Origin: Polaribacter porphyrae
GTDB lineage: Bacteria; Bacteroidota; Bacteroidia; Flavobacteriales; Flavobacteriaceae
NCBI RefSeq assembly: GCF_002954685.1
Contig: NZ_MSCN01000001.1
Location: forward strand, 3,284,961 to 3,348,960
Direction: 5' to 3'
DNA: 64,000 nucleotides
Numbering within the stretch: position 1 is the stretch's first letter; each line of letters starts with the position of its first letter. The translations under genes and the position numbers were made by a program. Under the pieces are notes generated by a model. The model did not search any database, was not told the DNA's origin, and was given only the letters and a program-made list of their open reading frames with translations. Of the stretch, positions 16,583-26,577 are shown one piece after another.

Positions 16583-17425
16583 ATGAAAATATATCCCATA
16601 GAAACTGGTAATTTTAAATTAGATGGAGGTGCAATGTTTGGTGTTGTACCAAAATCGATTTGGCAAAAAACAAATCCTGCAGACAGTAAAAATATGATTG
16701 AAATGAGTATGCGTTGTATGCTTATTGAAGATGGGAATCGTTTGATTTTGATAGACACAGGTTTAGGCAACAAACAATCCGATAAATTTTACAGTTACTA
16801 TTATTTGTTTGGTGATTTTTCTTTGGATATGTCTCTAAAAAAATATGGTTTTCACAGAGATGATATTACCGATATTTTTCTAACACATTTGCATTTTGAT
16901 CATTGTGGAGGTGTAATCCAAAGAAATGAAAATGGTTTGTTAGTTCCTGCATTTAAAAATGCAAAAGTTTGGAGTAATGATAAACATTGGAAATGGGCAA
17001 CAGAACCAAATCCAAGAGAAAAAGCATCGTTTTTAAAGGAAAATATTAACCCAATAAAAGAAAGTGGGCAACTGGAATTTATCCATAGAAATTATAAAGA
17101 TCAAATAGGTTTTGATGTTTTGTTTATGGATGGTCATACAGAAAAACAAATGTTACCAAAAATCAATTATCAAGGTAAAACAATAGTTTTTATGGCAGAT
17201 TTGTTACCAACTGTTGGGCACATTCCTTTGCCTTATGTTATGGGTTATGATACAAGACCATTGCTAACAATCAAAGAAAAAGCAGCCTTTTTAAATGAAG
17301 CTGCAAATAAAAATTTCTACCTATTTTTAGAACATGATGCTTACAACGAACTTTGTACGTTAAAGCATACTGAAAAAGGAGTTCGTTTAAACACAACACA
17401 CAAATTTTCTGAAGTATTTAATTAG
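16583..17425 (+). CDS. MBL fold metallo-hydrolase
   Basis: 280 aa cytoplasmic enzyme of the metallo-beta-lactamase superfamily. The metal site HLHFDH is at 102-107 (THLHFDHCGG). Further ligands are expected in DGHTEKQ and AD near 215, and LFLEHDA near 255. Such proteins hydrolyse esters, lactones or thioesters. The substrate cannot be read from the sequence. It is followed after 12 bp by the protease gene, suggesting co-transcription. The large upstream gap (16415-16582) separates it from the two-component operon, and no copy of the operator faces it. Confidence 0.88.
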   Translation: MKIYPIETGNFKLDGGAMFGVVPKSIWQKTNPADSKNMIEMSMRCMLIEDGNRLILIDTGLGNKQSDKFYSYYYLFGDFSLDMSLKKYGFHRDDITDIFLTHLHFDHCGGVIQRNENGLLVPAFKNAKVWSNDKHWKWATEPNPREKASFLKENINPIKESGQLEFIHRNYKDQIGFDVLFMDGHTEKQMLPKINYQGKTIVFMADLLPTVGHIPLPYVMGYDTRPLLTIKEKAAFLNEAANKNFYLFLEHDAYNELCTLKHTEKGVRLNTTHKFSEVFN

Positions 17426-17437
17426 AGAAGAACAATT

Positions 17438-19150
17438 ATGAAGAATTTAAAGACGAGTATTTTTGTTGCTATTACTAGTATTATATTATCAGGATGTGGT
17501 GCTACTAAAGTTGCTGTAAATCCACCAACTTTTGAAAATATTATAGCAACTCCTGCAAAAAAAATTGCACTATCTGACGAAGCCTTAAAAACATGGCATC
17601 ATCTAGACATTACCACAGATTCTATAGCTGGTATTAGTTTGGCAAAAGCCTATAAATTTTTAGAAGGCAAAAAAGGGAAGCCAGTTGTTGTGGCTATTGC
17701 AGATTCAGGAGTTGATATTGAGCACGAAGATTTAAAAAATCTACTCTGGACAAACAAAAATGAAATAAAAGGAAATAACAAAGATGATGATAAAAATGGG
17801 TATATAGATGATATTCATGGTTGGAATTTTCTTGGTAATGCTAAAGGTGATATTGTTAATGCAGATCAGCTAGAAATTACAAGATTGGTAAAAAAAGGCA
17901 GGTTAAAGTTTGATGGTAAAAAAGCGTCAGAAATTACTGAAGCTGATAAAGAGGCTTATCAAGAATATCTTAAATTAGATAAAGAATACAAAGCTACTAT
18001 TGTAGAGAAGAAGACAGAAATGCAACAAATGCAACAAACTTTAGAGAACCTTAAACGAGTTCAAGATGCTTTCGATGCTGTTAAAAAAATAGCAAAAAAA
18101 GATACATTAACTGTAGCTGTTTTAGAGAAGTTAAAACCAACAAAATTACAAGATGTTATGTTGGTAAATAACGTAAAGAACATCTTAAATCAAGGAGGTA
18201 CAGAAGCAGAATTGGTTGAATACAAAAAAAATGTTGTGGAGTATAAAGAATATTTAGAAAAAGCAATGAAAGGTTATGATTTCGATTTAAATGTTCGTCA
18301 AAATCTAGGAGATGATTTATATGATGTCAATGATAAATTTTACGGGAATAATAATGTAATAGGTAGCAAAGATTTAGAAATGCACGGAACACATGTTGCT
18401 GGTATTGTAGCTGCAAACAGAAATAATAATAAAGGTGCTGTTGGTGTAACTAATAATGTTAAAATTATGGCAGTAAGAATTGTACCTGATGGAGATGAGC
18501 ATGATAAAGATGTAGCTTTAGGCATTAGATACGCAGTTGATAATGGAGCAAAAATTATTAATACTAGTTTTGGGAAACGATTTTCACCAAATGCAGCTTG
18601 GGTGTATGAAGCATTAAAATATGCTGCTGAAAAAGACGTACTAATAGTAAATGCTGCTGGAAATGATGGTAAAAATATAGATGTTAGAAAGAGTTTTCCT
18701 TCAGATTCTAAAGATTTAATCACTGAATTCACAGACAATGTAATTACTATTGGTGCTAGTAGTTTGCACTATAATGAAAAATTGCCAGCAGATTTTACCA
18801 ACTATGGTAAAATAAATGTTGATGTTTTTGCACCAGGTGTAGATATTTATTCAACAATACCAAAAGACGAATATGAACCACAAAGTGGAACTTCTATGGC
18901 TGCACCAGCAACAAGTGGAGTTGCTGCTTTAATTCGTTCTTACTATCCAAATTTATCAGCAAAAGAGGTAAAGTATATTTTGATGAACTCTGGAGTAAAA
19001 ATCAATTTTGAGGTAATAAAACCAGGTTCACAAAATGAAAAAAATCCAGAAGGGAAAATGGTTCCTTTTTCAGAGTTATCAGTTTCTGGTAGGGTTGTGA
19101 ATGCATATAATGCATTGCAATTGGCAGACTACCTATCAAACAAAAAATAG
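17438..19150 (+). CDS. S8 family (subtilisin-like) serine protease lipoprotein
   Basis: 570 aa. The lipobox ILSGC puts the lipidated Cys at 20, so it is an envelope-anchored protease. The catalytic triad is visible: D89 in AIADSGVD, H319 in HGTHVAG and S486 in SGTSMAAP. An unusually long insertion, about residues 140-290, lies between Asp and His. It is helical and charged (TEMQQMQQTLENLKRV), a feature of a Bacteroidota subgroup of these proteases. It forms a probable unit with the MBL hydrolase (12 bp) and possibly the M1 peptidase 63 bp downstream. Role inferred: degradation of peptides or misfolded envelope proteins. Confidence 0.93.
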   Translation: MKNLKTSIFVAITSIILSGCGATKVAVNPPTFENIIATPAKKIALSDEALKTWHHLDITTDSIAGISLAKAYKFLEGKKGKPVVVAIADSGVDIEHEDLKNLLWTNKNEIKGNNKDDDKNGYIDDIHGWNFLGNAKGDIVNADQLEITRLVKKGRLKFDGKKASEITEADKEAYQEYLKLDKEYKATIVEKKTEMQQMQQTLENLKRVQDAFDAVKKIAKKDTLTVAVLEKLKPTKLQDVMLVNNVKNILNQGGTEAELVEYKKNVVEYKEYLEKAMKGYDFDLNVRQNLGDDLYDVNDKFYGNNNVIGSKDLEMHGTHVAGIVAANRNNNKGAVGVTNNVKIMAVRIVPDGDEHDKDVALGIRYAVDNGAKIINTSFGKRFSPNAAWVYEALKYAAEKDVLIVNAAGNDGKNIDVRKSFPSDSKDLITEFTDNVITIGASSLHYNEKLPADFTNYGKINVDVFAPGVDIYSTIPKDEYEPQSGTSMAAPATSGVAALIRSYYPNLSAKEVKYILMNSGVKINFEVIKPGSQNEKNPEGKMVPFSELSVSGRVVNAYNALQLADYLSNKK

Positions 19151-19213
19151 AAAATTATTAGTAGAATAAATCATCAATGATTTATTATTTTTATCAAAAT
19201 TAAAATTCAACAA

Positions 19214-21064
19214 ATGAAAAAAATACTTTTTTTACTATTGTCGGTTATCATGATTGTGTCTTGTGCACAAACAAAAGATGTTCAGTATAAACAGAAAGAA
19301 TCAGCGTCAAAATCATCAAACAACTATTATTGGCAACAGCATGTAGATTATACTATGGATATTGATATGAATGTAAACAACTATCAATATAAAGGAAAAC
19401 AAAAGCTGGTATATACCAACAATTCTCCTGATGATTTAAATAAAGTGTTTTATCATTTGTATTTTAATGCATTTCAGCCAGGTTCTCAAATGGATGTTCG
19501 TTCTTTAAATATTAAAGATCCAAGTGGTAAAATTGGGGATAGGATTGGTAAATTAAAACCAAATGAAATTGGTTACATAAAAGTAAATTCTTTACAACAA
19601 GATGGTGTTACAGTAAATTTCGAAACAGTTGGTACTATTTTAGAAGTTACCTTAAACAAACCTATAAAATCTGGAGAAAGTGTAATTTTTGATATGAATT
19701 TTGATGCACAAGTACCAATTCAAATTCGTAGATCTGGAAGAAATAGTAAAGAAGGAGTTGCTTTATCTATGAGTCAATGGTATCCTAAAATGGCAGAATA
19801 TGATTTTCAAGGATGGCATACACCACCTTACATTGCAAGAGAATTTCACGGAGTTTGGGGAGATTTTGATGTAACACTTCATATTGATAAAAACTATGTA
19901 GTTGGTGGTTCTGGATATTTACAAAACCCTCAAGAAGTAGGGCATAATTATCAAGATAAGAGTAAACCACTAAACTTACCTAAAGGTGATAAATTGACTT
20001 GGCATTTTAAAGCACCTAATGTACATGATTTTATGTGGGCAGCAGATTCTGAATATAATCATGATGTTTTAACAATGGAAAATGGTATTGATTTACATTT
20101 TTTATATAAGAAAACATTAGATGCAAAATATTTAAAAAACTGGAAAGACTTACAACCCAAAACTGCTGAATTAATGACCTATTTTAGCGAAAATGTAGGG
20201 CAATACCCATACAAACAATATTCTGTAATACAAGGTGGAGATGGAGGTATGGAATATGCAATGTCAACTTTAGTTACAGGAAAAAGAAGTTTTGGTAGCT
20301 TATTTGGTGTAACTGCCCACGAAATGGCACATACATGGTTTCAGTTTTTATTAGCTTCTAATGAGAGTTTACATCCTTGGATGGATGAAGGGTTTACAAC
20401 TTATATCTCTAATTATGCATCAAACGAAATAATGAATAGAAATAGAGCAAACCCAAATGCAGGTTCTTATAGAGGATATAGAGCATTAGTAACTAGAGGT
20501 TTTGAAGAGCCACTTTCTACACATGCAGACAGGTATCATACAAACTGGGCTTATGGTACAGGAAGCTATTCTAAAGGAGCCATCTTTTTAAGTCAATTAG
20601 AATACATTATTGGAAAAGATAATGTAGCAAAAGGGTTAAAAAAGTATTTTGATGATTTTAGTTTTAAGCACCCAACACCAAATGATATTAAACGTACTAT
20701 GGAAAAAGTATCTGGTATTCATTTAGATTGGTATTTAAATGAGTGGACACAAACAACCCATACTATAGATTATGGAGTAAAATCTGTAAACGATAAAACC
20801 ATTACTTTAGAAAGAATTGGTAAAATGCCAATGCCTATAGATGTTGAGGTTGAGTTTACTGATGGAAGTAAGCAAAGCTACAACATTCCTTTACGAATGA
20901 TGAGGGGAGAAAAGCCAACAGCAACTAAAATTTTAGAAGATTGGACTTGGGCACACCCTACTTATTCTTTTGAAGTTGCTAAACCTATAAAATCTGTTAT
21001 TATTGATAAAAGTGGATTAATGGCAGATATTAAATTGGAGAATAATATATTTAAAGTGGAATAG
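19214..21064 (+). CDS. M1 family metallopeptidase (aminopeptidase) lipoprotein
   Basis: 616 aa with a lipoprotein signal (MIVSCAQT, Cys at about 17). The zinc site HEMAH (H369, E370, H373) is followed by E392 in WMDEGFTTY, the gluzincin HExxH-x18-E pattern. The aminopeptidase GxMEN-type motif appears as GGMEYAMSTL just before it. The N-terminal beta domain and C-terminal beta tail are typical of bacterial M1-like proteins of this length. It cleaves N-terminal residues from peptides, here in the envelope. Together with the preceding protease it suggests a peptide utilisation pair. Confidence 0.93.
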   Translation: MKKILFLLLSVIMIVSCAQTKDVQYKQKESASKSSNNYYWQQHVDYTMDIDMNVNNYQYKGKQKLVYTNNSPDDLNKVFYHLYFNAFQPGSQMDVRSLNIKDPSGKIGDRIGKLKPNEIGYIKVNSLQQDGVTVNFETVGTILEVTLNKPIKSGESVIFDMNFDAQVPIQIRRSGRNSKEGVALSMSQWYPKMAEYDFQGWHTPPYIAREFHGVWGDFDVTLHIDKNYVVGGSGYLQNPQEVGHNYQDKSKPLNLPKGDKLTWHFKAPNVHDFMWAADSEYNHDVLTMENGIDLHFLYKKTLDAKYLKNWKDLQPKTAELMTYFSENVGQYPYKQYSVIQGGDGGMEYAMSTLVTGKRSFGSLFGVTAHEMAHTWFQFLLASNESLHPWMDEGFTTYISNYASNEIMNRNRANPNAGSYRGYRALVTRGFEEPLSTHADRYHTNWAYGTGSYSKGAIFLSQLEYIIGKDNVAKGLKKYFDDFSFKHPTPNDIKRTMEKVSGIHLDWYLNEWTQTTHTIDYGVKSVNDKTITLERIGKMPMPIDVEVEFTDGSKQSYNIPLRMMRGEKPTATKILEDWTWAHPTYSFEVAKPIKSVIIDKSGLMADIKLENNIFKVE

Positions 21065-21082
21065 TAAAATTTAAACTAAAAA

Positions 21083-21117
21083 TAAAAGTGTTGGGTTAGA
21101 AATACTCAACACTTTTA
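21083..21117. terminator. bidirectional terminator between convergent genes
   Basis: TAAAAGTGTTG (21083-21093) pairs perfectly with CAACACTTTTA (21107-21117), with A-rich sequence on one side and TAT on the other. It lies between the M1 peptidase (+) and the DUF4837 gene (-). Confidence 0.8.
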
Positions 21118-21123
21118 TAATGT

Positions 21124-22107
21124 TTAATCAATTTTTATAGACTTTGCAATAGCCTCCAGCTCAAAAAGAAACGCTCTTTTATTTACAGAAGGTGCATACG
21201 TAAAACCTTCTACAACTACAATTCTGTTATTCTTTTTGTCTAGAATAGTATAATTTAAAAAAGGGCCAGCCATAAAGTCGTTTTTTACTTCCCATTTTCC
21301 ACGAGTTTCATAAGCTTTTTTACCATCTATTATTGCATCAAAAGTAAAAGGAGTGTATGCCTTTTCTGTAATCATGTGCATTTTTTCTGGATCTGAACCT
21401 GGTATGTGCATTTTACCAATTTTATTTCTTACAGAAACAATACTGTCTGCTATTGTGGTTTCATCTTCTATAGGGAACGAATACACCAAAATATTATTAC
21501 TACCTGTTTTTGCAATTCCACTTGTTAAATGGTTACGCAACCATAAAAAGTTAAGCGTGTCTTTTACTGTTCTAAACTTTTCTGGAATTGTAAGTGAAAC
21601 TCCTAAATTTCGAAGTGTTGCAAATTTACTATCATCCAACTTTTCTTTAGCAAAGATGTTTTGCGTAAATTTAATATCAGAATCTAGAAATATCCTTCTT
21701 ATCTCTTGTTTTCTTTCTTTTAAAATTTTAATAATAGTTTCATCATCTTTTCCTTGTATGTATAATACTGTTTGTGGTTGGGCATACACATTTCTTTTTA
21801 CTAAAAAGTTTTCTTTTTCACCTTCTGTAATAACTAAAATATTTCTACTTGCTTTCATCATAGAGCTAAAGCCTGTTGGAGCAACTTGAGAAACAGACAA
21901 AATTGATTCTGGTTGAGGTAAACCAACCATAAGCTCACCAAAAGAGTTTCTAATTTCTTGGCCAATATCTCCTGTCCAATCACTAATTTTAGCAACCACC
22001 ATTACTTTATTTATCTTACCAATAGATTCTTTTAAAATAATTTTATCATTACCTACACAAGCATAAAATAAGATGGTAATTATAACAATAGAAAGTAGTT
22101 TTTTCAT
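21124..22107 (-). CDS. DUF4837 family lipoprotein
   Basis: 327 aa with a lipobox (FYACVGN, Cys at 17). The body matches the Bacteroidota DUF4837 family as I recall it: VMVVAKISDWTGDIGQEIRN near the start, LPQPESILSVSQV, and an ending in TRGKWEVKNDFMAGPFLNYT with FTYAPSVNKRAFLFELEA. The function of the family is unknown. It is a single gene, convergent with the M1 peptidase and 124 bp upstream of the transglycosylase gene in the same direction. Confidence 0.85.
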   Translation of the reverse strand: MKKLLSIVIITILFYACVGNDKIILKESIGKINKVMVVAKISDWTGDIGQEIRNSFGELMVGLPQPESILSVSQVAPTGFSSMMKASRNILVITEGEKENFLVKRNVYAQPQTVLYIQGKDDETIIKILKERKQEIRRIFLDSDIKFTQNIFAKEKLDDSKFATLRNLGVSLTIPEKFRTVKDTLNFLWLRNHLTSGIAKTGSNNILVYSFPIEDETTIADSIVSVRNKIGKMHIPGSDPEKMHMITEKAYTPFTFDAIIDGKKAYETRGKWEVKNDFMAGPFLNYTILDKKNNRIVVVEGFTYAPSVNKRAFLFELEAIAKSIKID

Positions 22108-22231
22108 CAGTTTAGTTTTTTAAATAATTTTGTGTTTTAAATGTAAAGTTTAACCTTACCAAAGATTGTTCCAATTTTTAAATTTAGCAATATAAAATTA
22201 GAAACTTCTTTTTAAAAGAAAAATTAAAAAG

Positions 22232-23566
22232 TTATTTACTAGATTTTCTACTAGAAACAGGAATCCTTTTTGGGAAAATATACAATCGTTGTCCAATTTT
22301 TAAACGACTACTTTTTAGACGATTCCAGCGTTTTATACTACTAATTCTAACGCCAAATTTATTGGCTATTTTACCTAAATAATCTCCATTTTTTACTTTG
22401 TATCGTATACGTTTGTCCATTTCAAAGTATTTAGGTAAAGGCTTTTCTCTTTTAGCATCATCAGCATCAGCCAAAGCATAGATCTGTTTTTCTTTATCTA
22501 AAAACTCAATAATTTTGTTTGATGGTAATCGTAATGCATAATTCCTTTCTTTAATATAAGGGATAATATCTAATTTATAAGAAGGATTCAAAAACGATAA
22601 AACATTATCATCTAGGTTAATCATTTCAGAAATTTGGTCAAAAGAAATGGTTCTTTTTATATGAACTGTATCTGTCTGAAAGTTGAAAAACTTGGGTAAT
22701 TTAGAATAAATTTGATGTTCATTTGCATGTTCAAAAATATACATTGTAGCATAAAAGGCAGGTACATAACCTGCTGTTTCTCTGGGTAAATAAGGTCTAA
22801 TATTCCAATAGTTTTTATAACCTCCAGAACGTTTTATTGCTTTTGATACGTTTCCTGGTCCAGAGTTGTAGGCTGCCAAAGCCAAGTCCCAATCACCAAA
22901 AATTTTATACAACTGACTTAAATATTTACAAGCGGCAATTGTTGCTTTTTCAGGATTGTATCTTTCATCAACATAAGAACTCACTTTTAAATCGAACTGT
23001 TTTCCTGTGCCATACATAAATTGCCATAAACCAGATGCTCCAACTCGAGATCTTGCTCTGGGTTTTAATGCAGATTCTACAATAGCTAGATATTTCATTT
23101 CTAGAGGAATATCAAATTGATCTAAATACTGCTCAAACATTGGGAAGTAATATTTAGCTTTTGCCATTAATGCTGGATAATACTTTCTTCTGTATAGCAA
23201 ATAACTGTTAATTACTTTTTCTAAAGCAGGATTAAAAGCCAAATTAAAAGGAGTGTTTTTATTTAATTTTGTGAGTCTAGTTTTTAGTAAATCTGTAGTT
23301 AAAACTCTGTTGGTATTACCAATAATATCTTTATCATCAATAACATATTCTAGGGTATCTATTAAAGCAGAATTAAATTTTTCTTCAACCAATAAACTAT
23401 CAATTTTTTTTAGGTCGTTATCAGTGAAAAATTCTTTTTTGATTGGTGTTTTAATAGAATCTTTTGCTATAAAAATAGTGTCTCTTTTAGGTTGAATAAT
23501 TGTGTCAATTTTTTCTTGAGAAACTACAGAAAAGCTGATAAAAAGTAGAAATATGATTTTTTTCAT
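22232..23566 (-). CDS. LysM-containing lytic transglycosylase (MltD-like)
   Basis: 444 aa with a signal peptide (1-16). The SLT lysozyme-like domain covers about 135-265, with the catalytic Glu in AIVESALKP and the typical GASGLWQFM and ALAAYNSGPGNV motifs. A C-terminal LysM domain (about 390-435, YKVKNGDYLGKIANKFGV ... LKIGQRLYIF) binds glycan chains. It cleaves peptidoglycan to 1,6-anhydro products in the periplasm. The exonuclease gene ends 3 bp upstream, so the two are probably co-transcribed. Confidence 0.94.
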   Translation of the reverse strand: MKKIIFLLFISFSVVSQEKIDTIIQPKRDTIFIAKDSIKTPIKKEFFTDNDLKKIDSLLVEEKFNSALIDTLEYVIDDKDIIGNTNRVLTTDLLKTRLTKLNKNTPFNLAFNPALEKVINSYLLYRRKYYPALMAKAKYYFPMFEQYLDQFDIPLEMKYLAIVESALKPRARSRVGASGLWQFMYGTGKQFDLKVSSYVDERYNPEKATIAACKYLSQLYKIFGDWDLALAAYNSGPGNVSKAIKRSGGYKNYWNIRPYLPRETAGYVPAFYATMYIFEHANEHQIYSKLPKFFNFQTDTVHIKRTISFDQISEMINLDDNVLSFLNPSYKLDIIPYIKERNYALRLPSNKIIEFLDKEKQIYALADADDAKREKPLPKYFEMDKRIRYKVKNGDYLGKIANKFGVRISSIKRWNRLKSSRLKIGQRLYIFPKRIPVSSRKSSK

Positions 23567-23569
23567 GAA

Positions 23570-24331
23570 TTAAATATCTAATTCTAAAGCAATTGGGCAG
23601 TGGTCTGAATGCTTTGCTTCCGGTAAAATGTAAGCTCTTGAAATTTTATCCTTTAAAGATGCTGAAACCATAGCATAATCTAATCGCCAACCTTTGTTAT
23701 TTGCTCTTGCATTGGCTCTATAACTCCACCAAGAAAATTGCTGAATGTCTTGGTTTAAATATCTAAAACTATCAATAAAACCACTTTCAATAAATTTACC
23801 AATCCAGGTTCTTTCTTCAGGTAAAAAACCTGAAACACCTTTCATTTTAGGGTTATGGATGTCAATTTCTTCATGACAAATGTTATAATCTCCACAAATA
23901 ATTAAATTAGGAATCTCTTTTTTTAGATTATTGATGTATTCTTGAAATTCATCCATATAATTAAGTTTGAAATTCAATCGATCTAAATTAGTACCAGAAG
24001 GTAAATAGAGGCTCATAATTGATACTTCATCAAAATCTACACGCAGGTTTCTCCCTTCAAAATCCATTGTTTCTATACCTGTACCATATTCAATATGATT
24101 TGGTTTTTCCTTACAAAAAATAGCTACTGAAGAGTAGCCTTTTTTTTGTGCGGAAAACCAATAGTGATATGGATAACCAGCATCTTCAAATAAAGTAACA
24201 TCTAGTTGCTCTTTATGAGCTTTGGTTTCTTGAATACAAATTACATCAGGATTTGCAGCCTGTAACCAATCTAAAAACCCTTTTTTTAGTGCTGCTCTAA
24301 TTCCGTTTACGTTATAGGATATTATTTTCAT
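23570..24331 (-). CDS. xth: exodeoxyribonuclease III / AP endonuclease
   Basis: 253 aa, the normal length of the ExoIII family. Active-site motifs in order: YNVNGIRAALKKGF (1-20), CIQETKA (catalytic Glu), VSIMSLYLPSG, ICGDYNICHEEIDI (Asp and Asn), WRLDYAMVS and SDHCPI (catalytic Asp-His). It removes nucleotides 3' to 5' and incises abasic sites in DNA repair. Cytoplasmic. It lies 3 bp upstream of the transglycosylase gene. Confidence 0.95.
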   Translation of the reverse strand: MKIISYNVNGIRAALKKGFLDWLQAANPDVICIQETKAHKEQLDVTLFEDAGYPYHYWFSAQKKGYSSVAIFCKEKPNHIEYGTGIETMDFEGRNLRVDFDEVSIMSLYLPSGTNLDRLNFKLNYMDEFQEYINNLKKEIPNLIICGDYNICHEEIDIHNPKMKGVSGFLPEERTWIGKFIESGFIDSFRYLNQDIQQFSWWSYRANARANNKGWRLDYAMVSASLKDKISRAYILPEAKHSDHCPIALELDI

Positions 24332-24390
24332 GTGTAGCTTTTAGTTTCTTCTTAAAGAAAAAGTAACTGTAAGCCAAAAATAAGTAAATA

Positions 24391-24627
24391 TTATTCTTTA
24401 AGTTTAATATAAATTATCTTTTTAGAAAATAACCAGCTTAATCGTTTTTCTTTGCCATACCTCTTTTTTATAATTTTAATTCTAGGAGAAAGAAGGTAAG
24501 CAATTGGGATAGCGATAAGTAATTTTATCCACAGTTCATTTAAGTTAAGGATTTTATCTAAACTATACATAAAAAGAATCACCAAAGAAGGGAAAATAAG
24601 AAAGTAGTAATTTTTAATAATGCTCAT
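24391..24627 (-). CDS. small two-helix membrane protein, paralogue 1
   Basis: 78 aa with two predicted membrane helices (about 7-25 and 33-50, LLIAIPIAYLLSP) and a basic tail. It shares the pattern A-x-LLSPR-x-K-x-I ... G ... W-x-F-x-K-x-I with the 75-aa protein at 24978-25205, so the two are tandem duplicates that have diverged. Function unknown. Its gene ends 59 bp before the exonuclease start. Confidence 0.65.
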   Translation of the reverse strand: MSIIKNYYFLIFPSLVILFMYSLDKILNLNELWIKLLIAIPIAYLLSPRIKIIKKRYGKEKRLSWLFSKKIIYIKLKE

Positions 24628-24793
24628 TTTAATTAGATTTTAAATGTTAAAATTCAAGTCTAAAAAAAAGGGGTCTATTTCATTATTGAAATATTTTTGA
24701 TTTGATATGTTTGGTTATATAGTCATACAAATTTAAAAAAAATTATTAATATCAAAGAAATAATTAGAAAGTATAGGTCTGTTTTTCAATATT

Positions 24794-24977
24794 TTAAGAT
24801 AAATTTAATAATTTGAATTCTACTAATATCTCTCCTAAAATTATTCCATCTGGATATTTTTCTTTGCTTGAAAAAAACTCTTTACTTATTTGATAAATAA
24901 CAAACTCCACTAATACAGTTAATATTAACCCATCAAGAAATGATAAGAAATTTTATAGATTTATTAGTAATTTTCAT
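24794..24977 (-). pseudogene. possible frameshifted small gene between the two small membrane proteins
   Basis: ATG at 24977 directly follows the stop of the 75-aa gene and reads MKITNKSIKFLI. After a one-base shift near 24935 the next frame continues FLDGLILTVLVEFVIYQISK and on to GIILGEILVEFKLLNLS with TAA at 24794. The joined product would be about 60 aa with one hydrophobic segment, somewhat like the start of an RDD-type membrane protein. It is weakly supported. The rest of the 350-bp gap shows nothing else. Confidence 0.3.
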
Positions 24978-25205
24978 CTAATCTATAATGATTGATTCTT
25001 TTAAAAAAATCCAAGTAATTTGAGTTTTTGTTCCTGTTTGTGTTTCAATTTTCTTTTTTCTTGGAGATAAGAAAACAGCTAGAGCTACTGCTAATCCATT
25101 TCTTATGAAAATATTATTTACATTAAAAACTAAATCTAATATTGCTATTAAAATTAAAGTAAAAAGAAAGATTACTAGAAAAGGTCTTCTTGCTAAATAG
25201 TTCAC
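24978..25205 (-). CDS. small two-helix membrane protein, paralogue 2
   Basis: 75 aa with two hydrophobic segments (FLVIFLFTLILIAILDLVF and LAVALAVFLSP), then the SPRKKKIE ... TWIFLKESIII tail shared with the 78-aa protein at 24391. It abuts the stop of the CoA-transferase B gene with no gap, so it is probably the last intact gene of that operon. Function unknown. Confidence 0.65.
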   Translation of the reverse strand: MNYLARRPFLVIFLFTLILIAILDLVFNVNNIFIRNGLAVALAVFLSPRKKKIETQTGTKTQITWIFLKESIIID

Positions 25206-25862
25206 TTACAATATCATTTCAGGAATTTCTCCATTAACAACTAAAGTACCTTCTGTTGCTTTTTGAATTTCTTCTACAGATACTCCAGGAGCTCTTTCTA
25301 ATAAATGAAAAGTATTGTCTTTTACTTCTAAAACTGCTAAATTAGTTACTACTTTTGTAACACAGCCAACTCCTGTTAAGGGCAAGGAACATTTTTTAAG
25401 TAGCTTACTTTCTCCTCGTTTGTTAGTATGCATCATCGCTACAATTATATTATCTGCAGATGCTACTAAATCCATAGCACCACCCATTCCTTTTACCATT
25501 TTTCCTGGAATTTTCCAGTTGGCAATATCTCCGTTTTCAGCAACTTCCATGGCTCCTAGAATGGTTAAGTGTACATGTTTGCCACGAATCATACCAAAGC
25601 TTGTAGCTGAATCAAAGAAACTAGCTCCAGGCATTGTAGTTATGGTTTGTTTCCCTGCATTTATAATATCTGCATCTTCATCACCTTCAAAAGGGAATGG
25701 TCCCATACCTAAAACTCCATTTTCAGATTGGAACTCAACTTCTATATCATCTCTTACAAAGTTTGCTACTAAAGTAGGAATACCAATTCCTAAATTTACA
25801 TAGTAACCATCTTTGACTTCTTTAGCAATACGTTTTGCAATCCCATTTTTATCTAAAGTCAT
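25206..25862 (-). CDS. scoB: 3-oxoacid CoA-transferase subunit B
   Basis: 218 aa. Family motifs: NLGIGIPTLVANF near the N-terminus, the active-site region SENGVLGMGPFP with the catalytic Glu at about 51, and GGAMDLV in the middle. With subunit A it transfers CoA from succinyl-CoA to acetoacetate or related 3-oxoacids, linking ketone body or amino-acid breakdown to the TCA cycle. It begins 5 bp after the A subunit gene, the usual order. Confidence 0.95.
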   Translation of the reverse strand: MTLDKNGIAKRIAKEVKDGYYVNLGIGIPTLVANFVRDDIEVEFQSENGVLGMGPFPFEGDEDADIINAGKQTITTMPGASFFDSATSFGMIRGKHVHLTILGAMEVAENGDIANWKIPGKMVKGMGGAMDLVASADNIIVAMMHTNKRGESKLLKKCSLPLTGVGCVTKVVTNLAVLEVKDNTFHLLERAPGVSVEEIQKATEGTLVVNGEIPEMIL

Positions 25863-25867
25863 AGCTA

Positions 25868-26566
25868 TTATTTTTGTCTTACAGTTCTTTGCTCAATTCT
25901 TTTCTCATAATTTTCTCCTTGAAAAATACGCTGAACAAATATCCCTGGAATATGAATATTATTTGGGTCTAATTCTCCAACAGGAACTAATTCTTCAACT
26001 TCAGCAACAGTGATTTTTGCGGCACCACACATATTTGCATTAAAATTTCGTGCAGTTCCTTTAAAAATTAAGTTACCAGCAGCATCTCCTTTCCAAGCTT
26101 TTACAAAAGCAAAATCGGCATTAAATGCAGGCTCTAACACATACATTTTTCCATTAAATTCTCTATTTTCTTTACCTTCAGCTACTTCTGTACCATAACC
26201 AGCAGGTGTATAAAATGCAGGAAAACCAGCTTGAGCTGCTCTGCATTTTTCGGCTAAAGTTCCTTGTGGAGTTAGTTCAACTTCTAGTTCACCTGATAAC
26301 ATTTGTCTTTCAAATTCATCATTCTCACCAACATAAGAAGAAATCATTTTTTTTATTTGCTTGTTTTGTAAGAGTAATCCAAGACCAAAATCATCAACAC
26401 CAGCATTGTTAGAAATACAAGTTACATTTGTAACACCTAGCTTTACAAGTTCTGCTATGGCATTTTCTGGGATACCACACAAACCAAATCCACCAAGCAT
26501 AAATGTCATTTCACTTTCTACTCCAACTAGAGCTTCTTTTACATTGTTTACTTTTTTATTAATCAT
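25868..26566 (-). CDS. scoA: 3-oxoacid CoA-transferase subunit A
   Basis: 232 aa. The glycine-rich [16 protein letters not shown] motif near residue 24 and the [14 protein letters not shown] and [14 protein letters not shown] motifs are diagnostic. It forms the CoA transferase with the following scoB product. It starts 11 bp after the PBP1A stop, so it may be read from the envelope operon promoter. Confidence 0.95.
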   Translation of the reverse strand: MINKKVNNVKEALVGVESEMTFMLGGFGLCGIPENAIAELVKLGVTNVTCISNNAGVDDFGLGLLLQNKQIKKMISSYVGENDEFERQMLSGELEVELTPQGTLAEKCRAAQAGFPAFYTPAGYGTEVAEGKENREFNGKMYVLEPAFNADFAFVKAWKGDAAGNLIFKGTARNFNANMCGAAKITVAEVEELVPVGELDPNNIHIPGIFVQRIFQGENYEKRIEQRTVRQK

Positions 26567-26577
26567 TTTAGTAGCGA

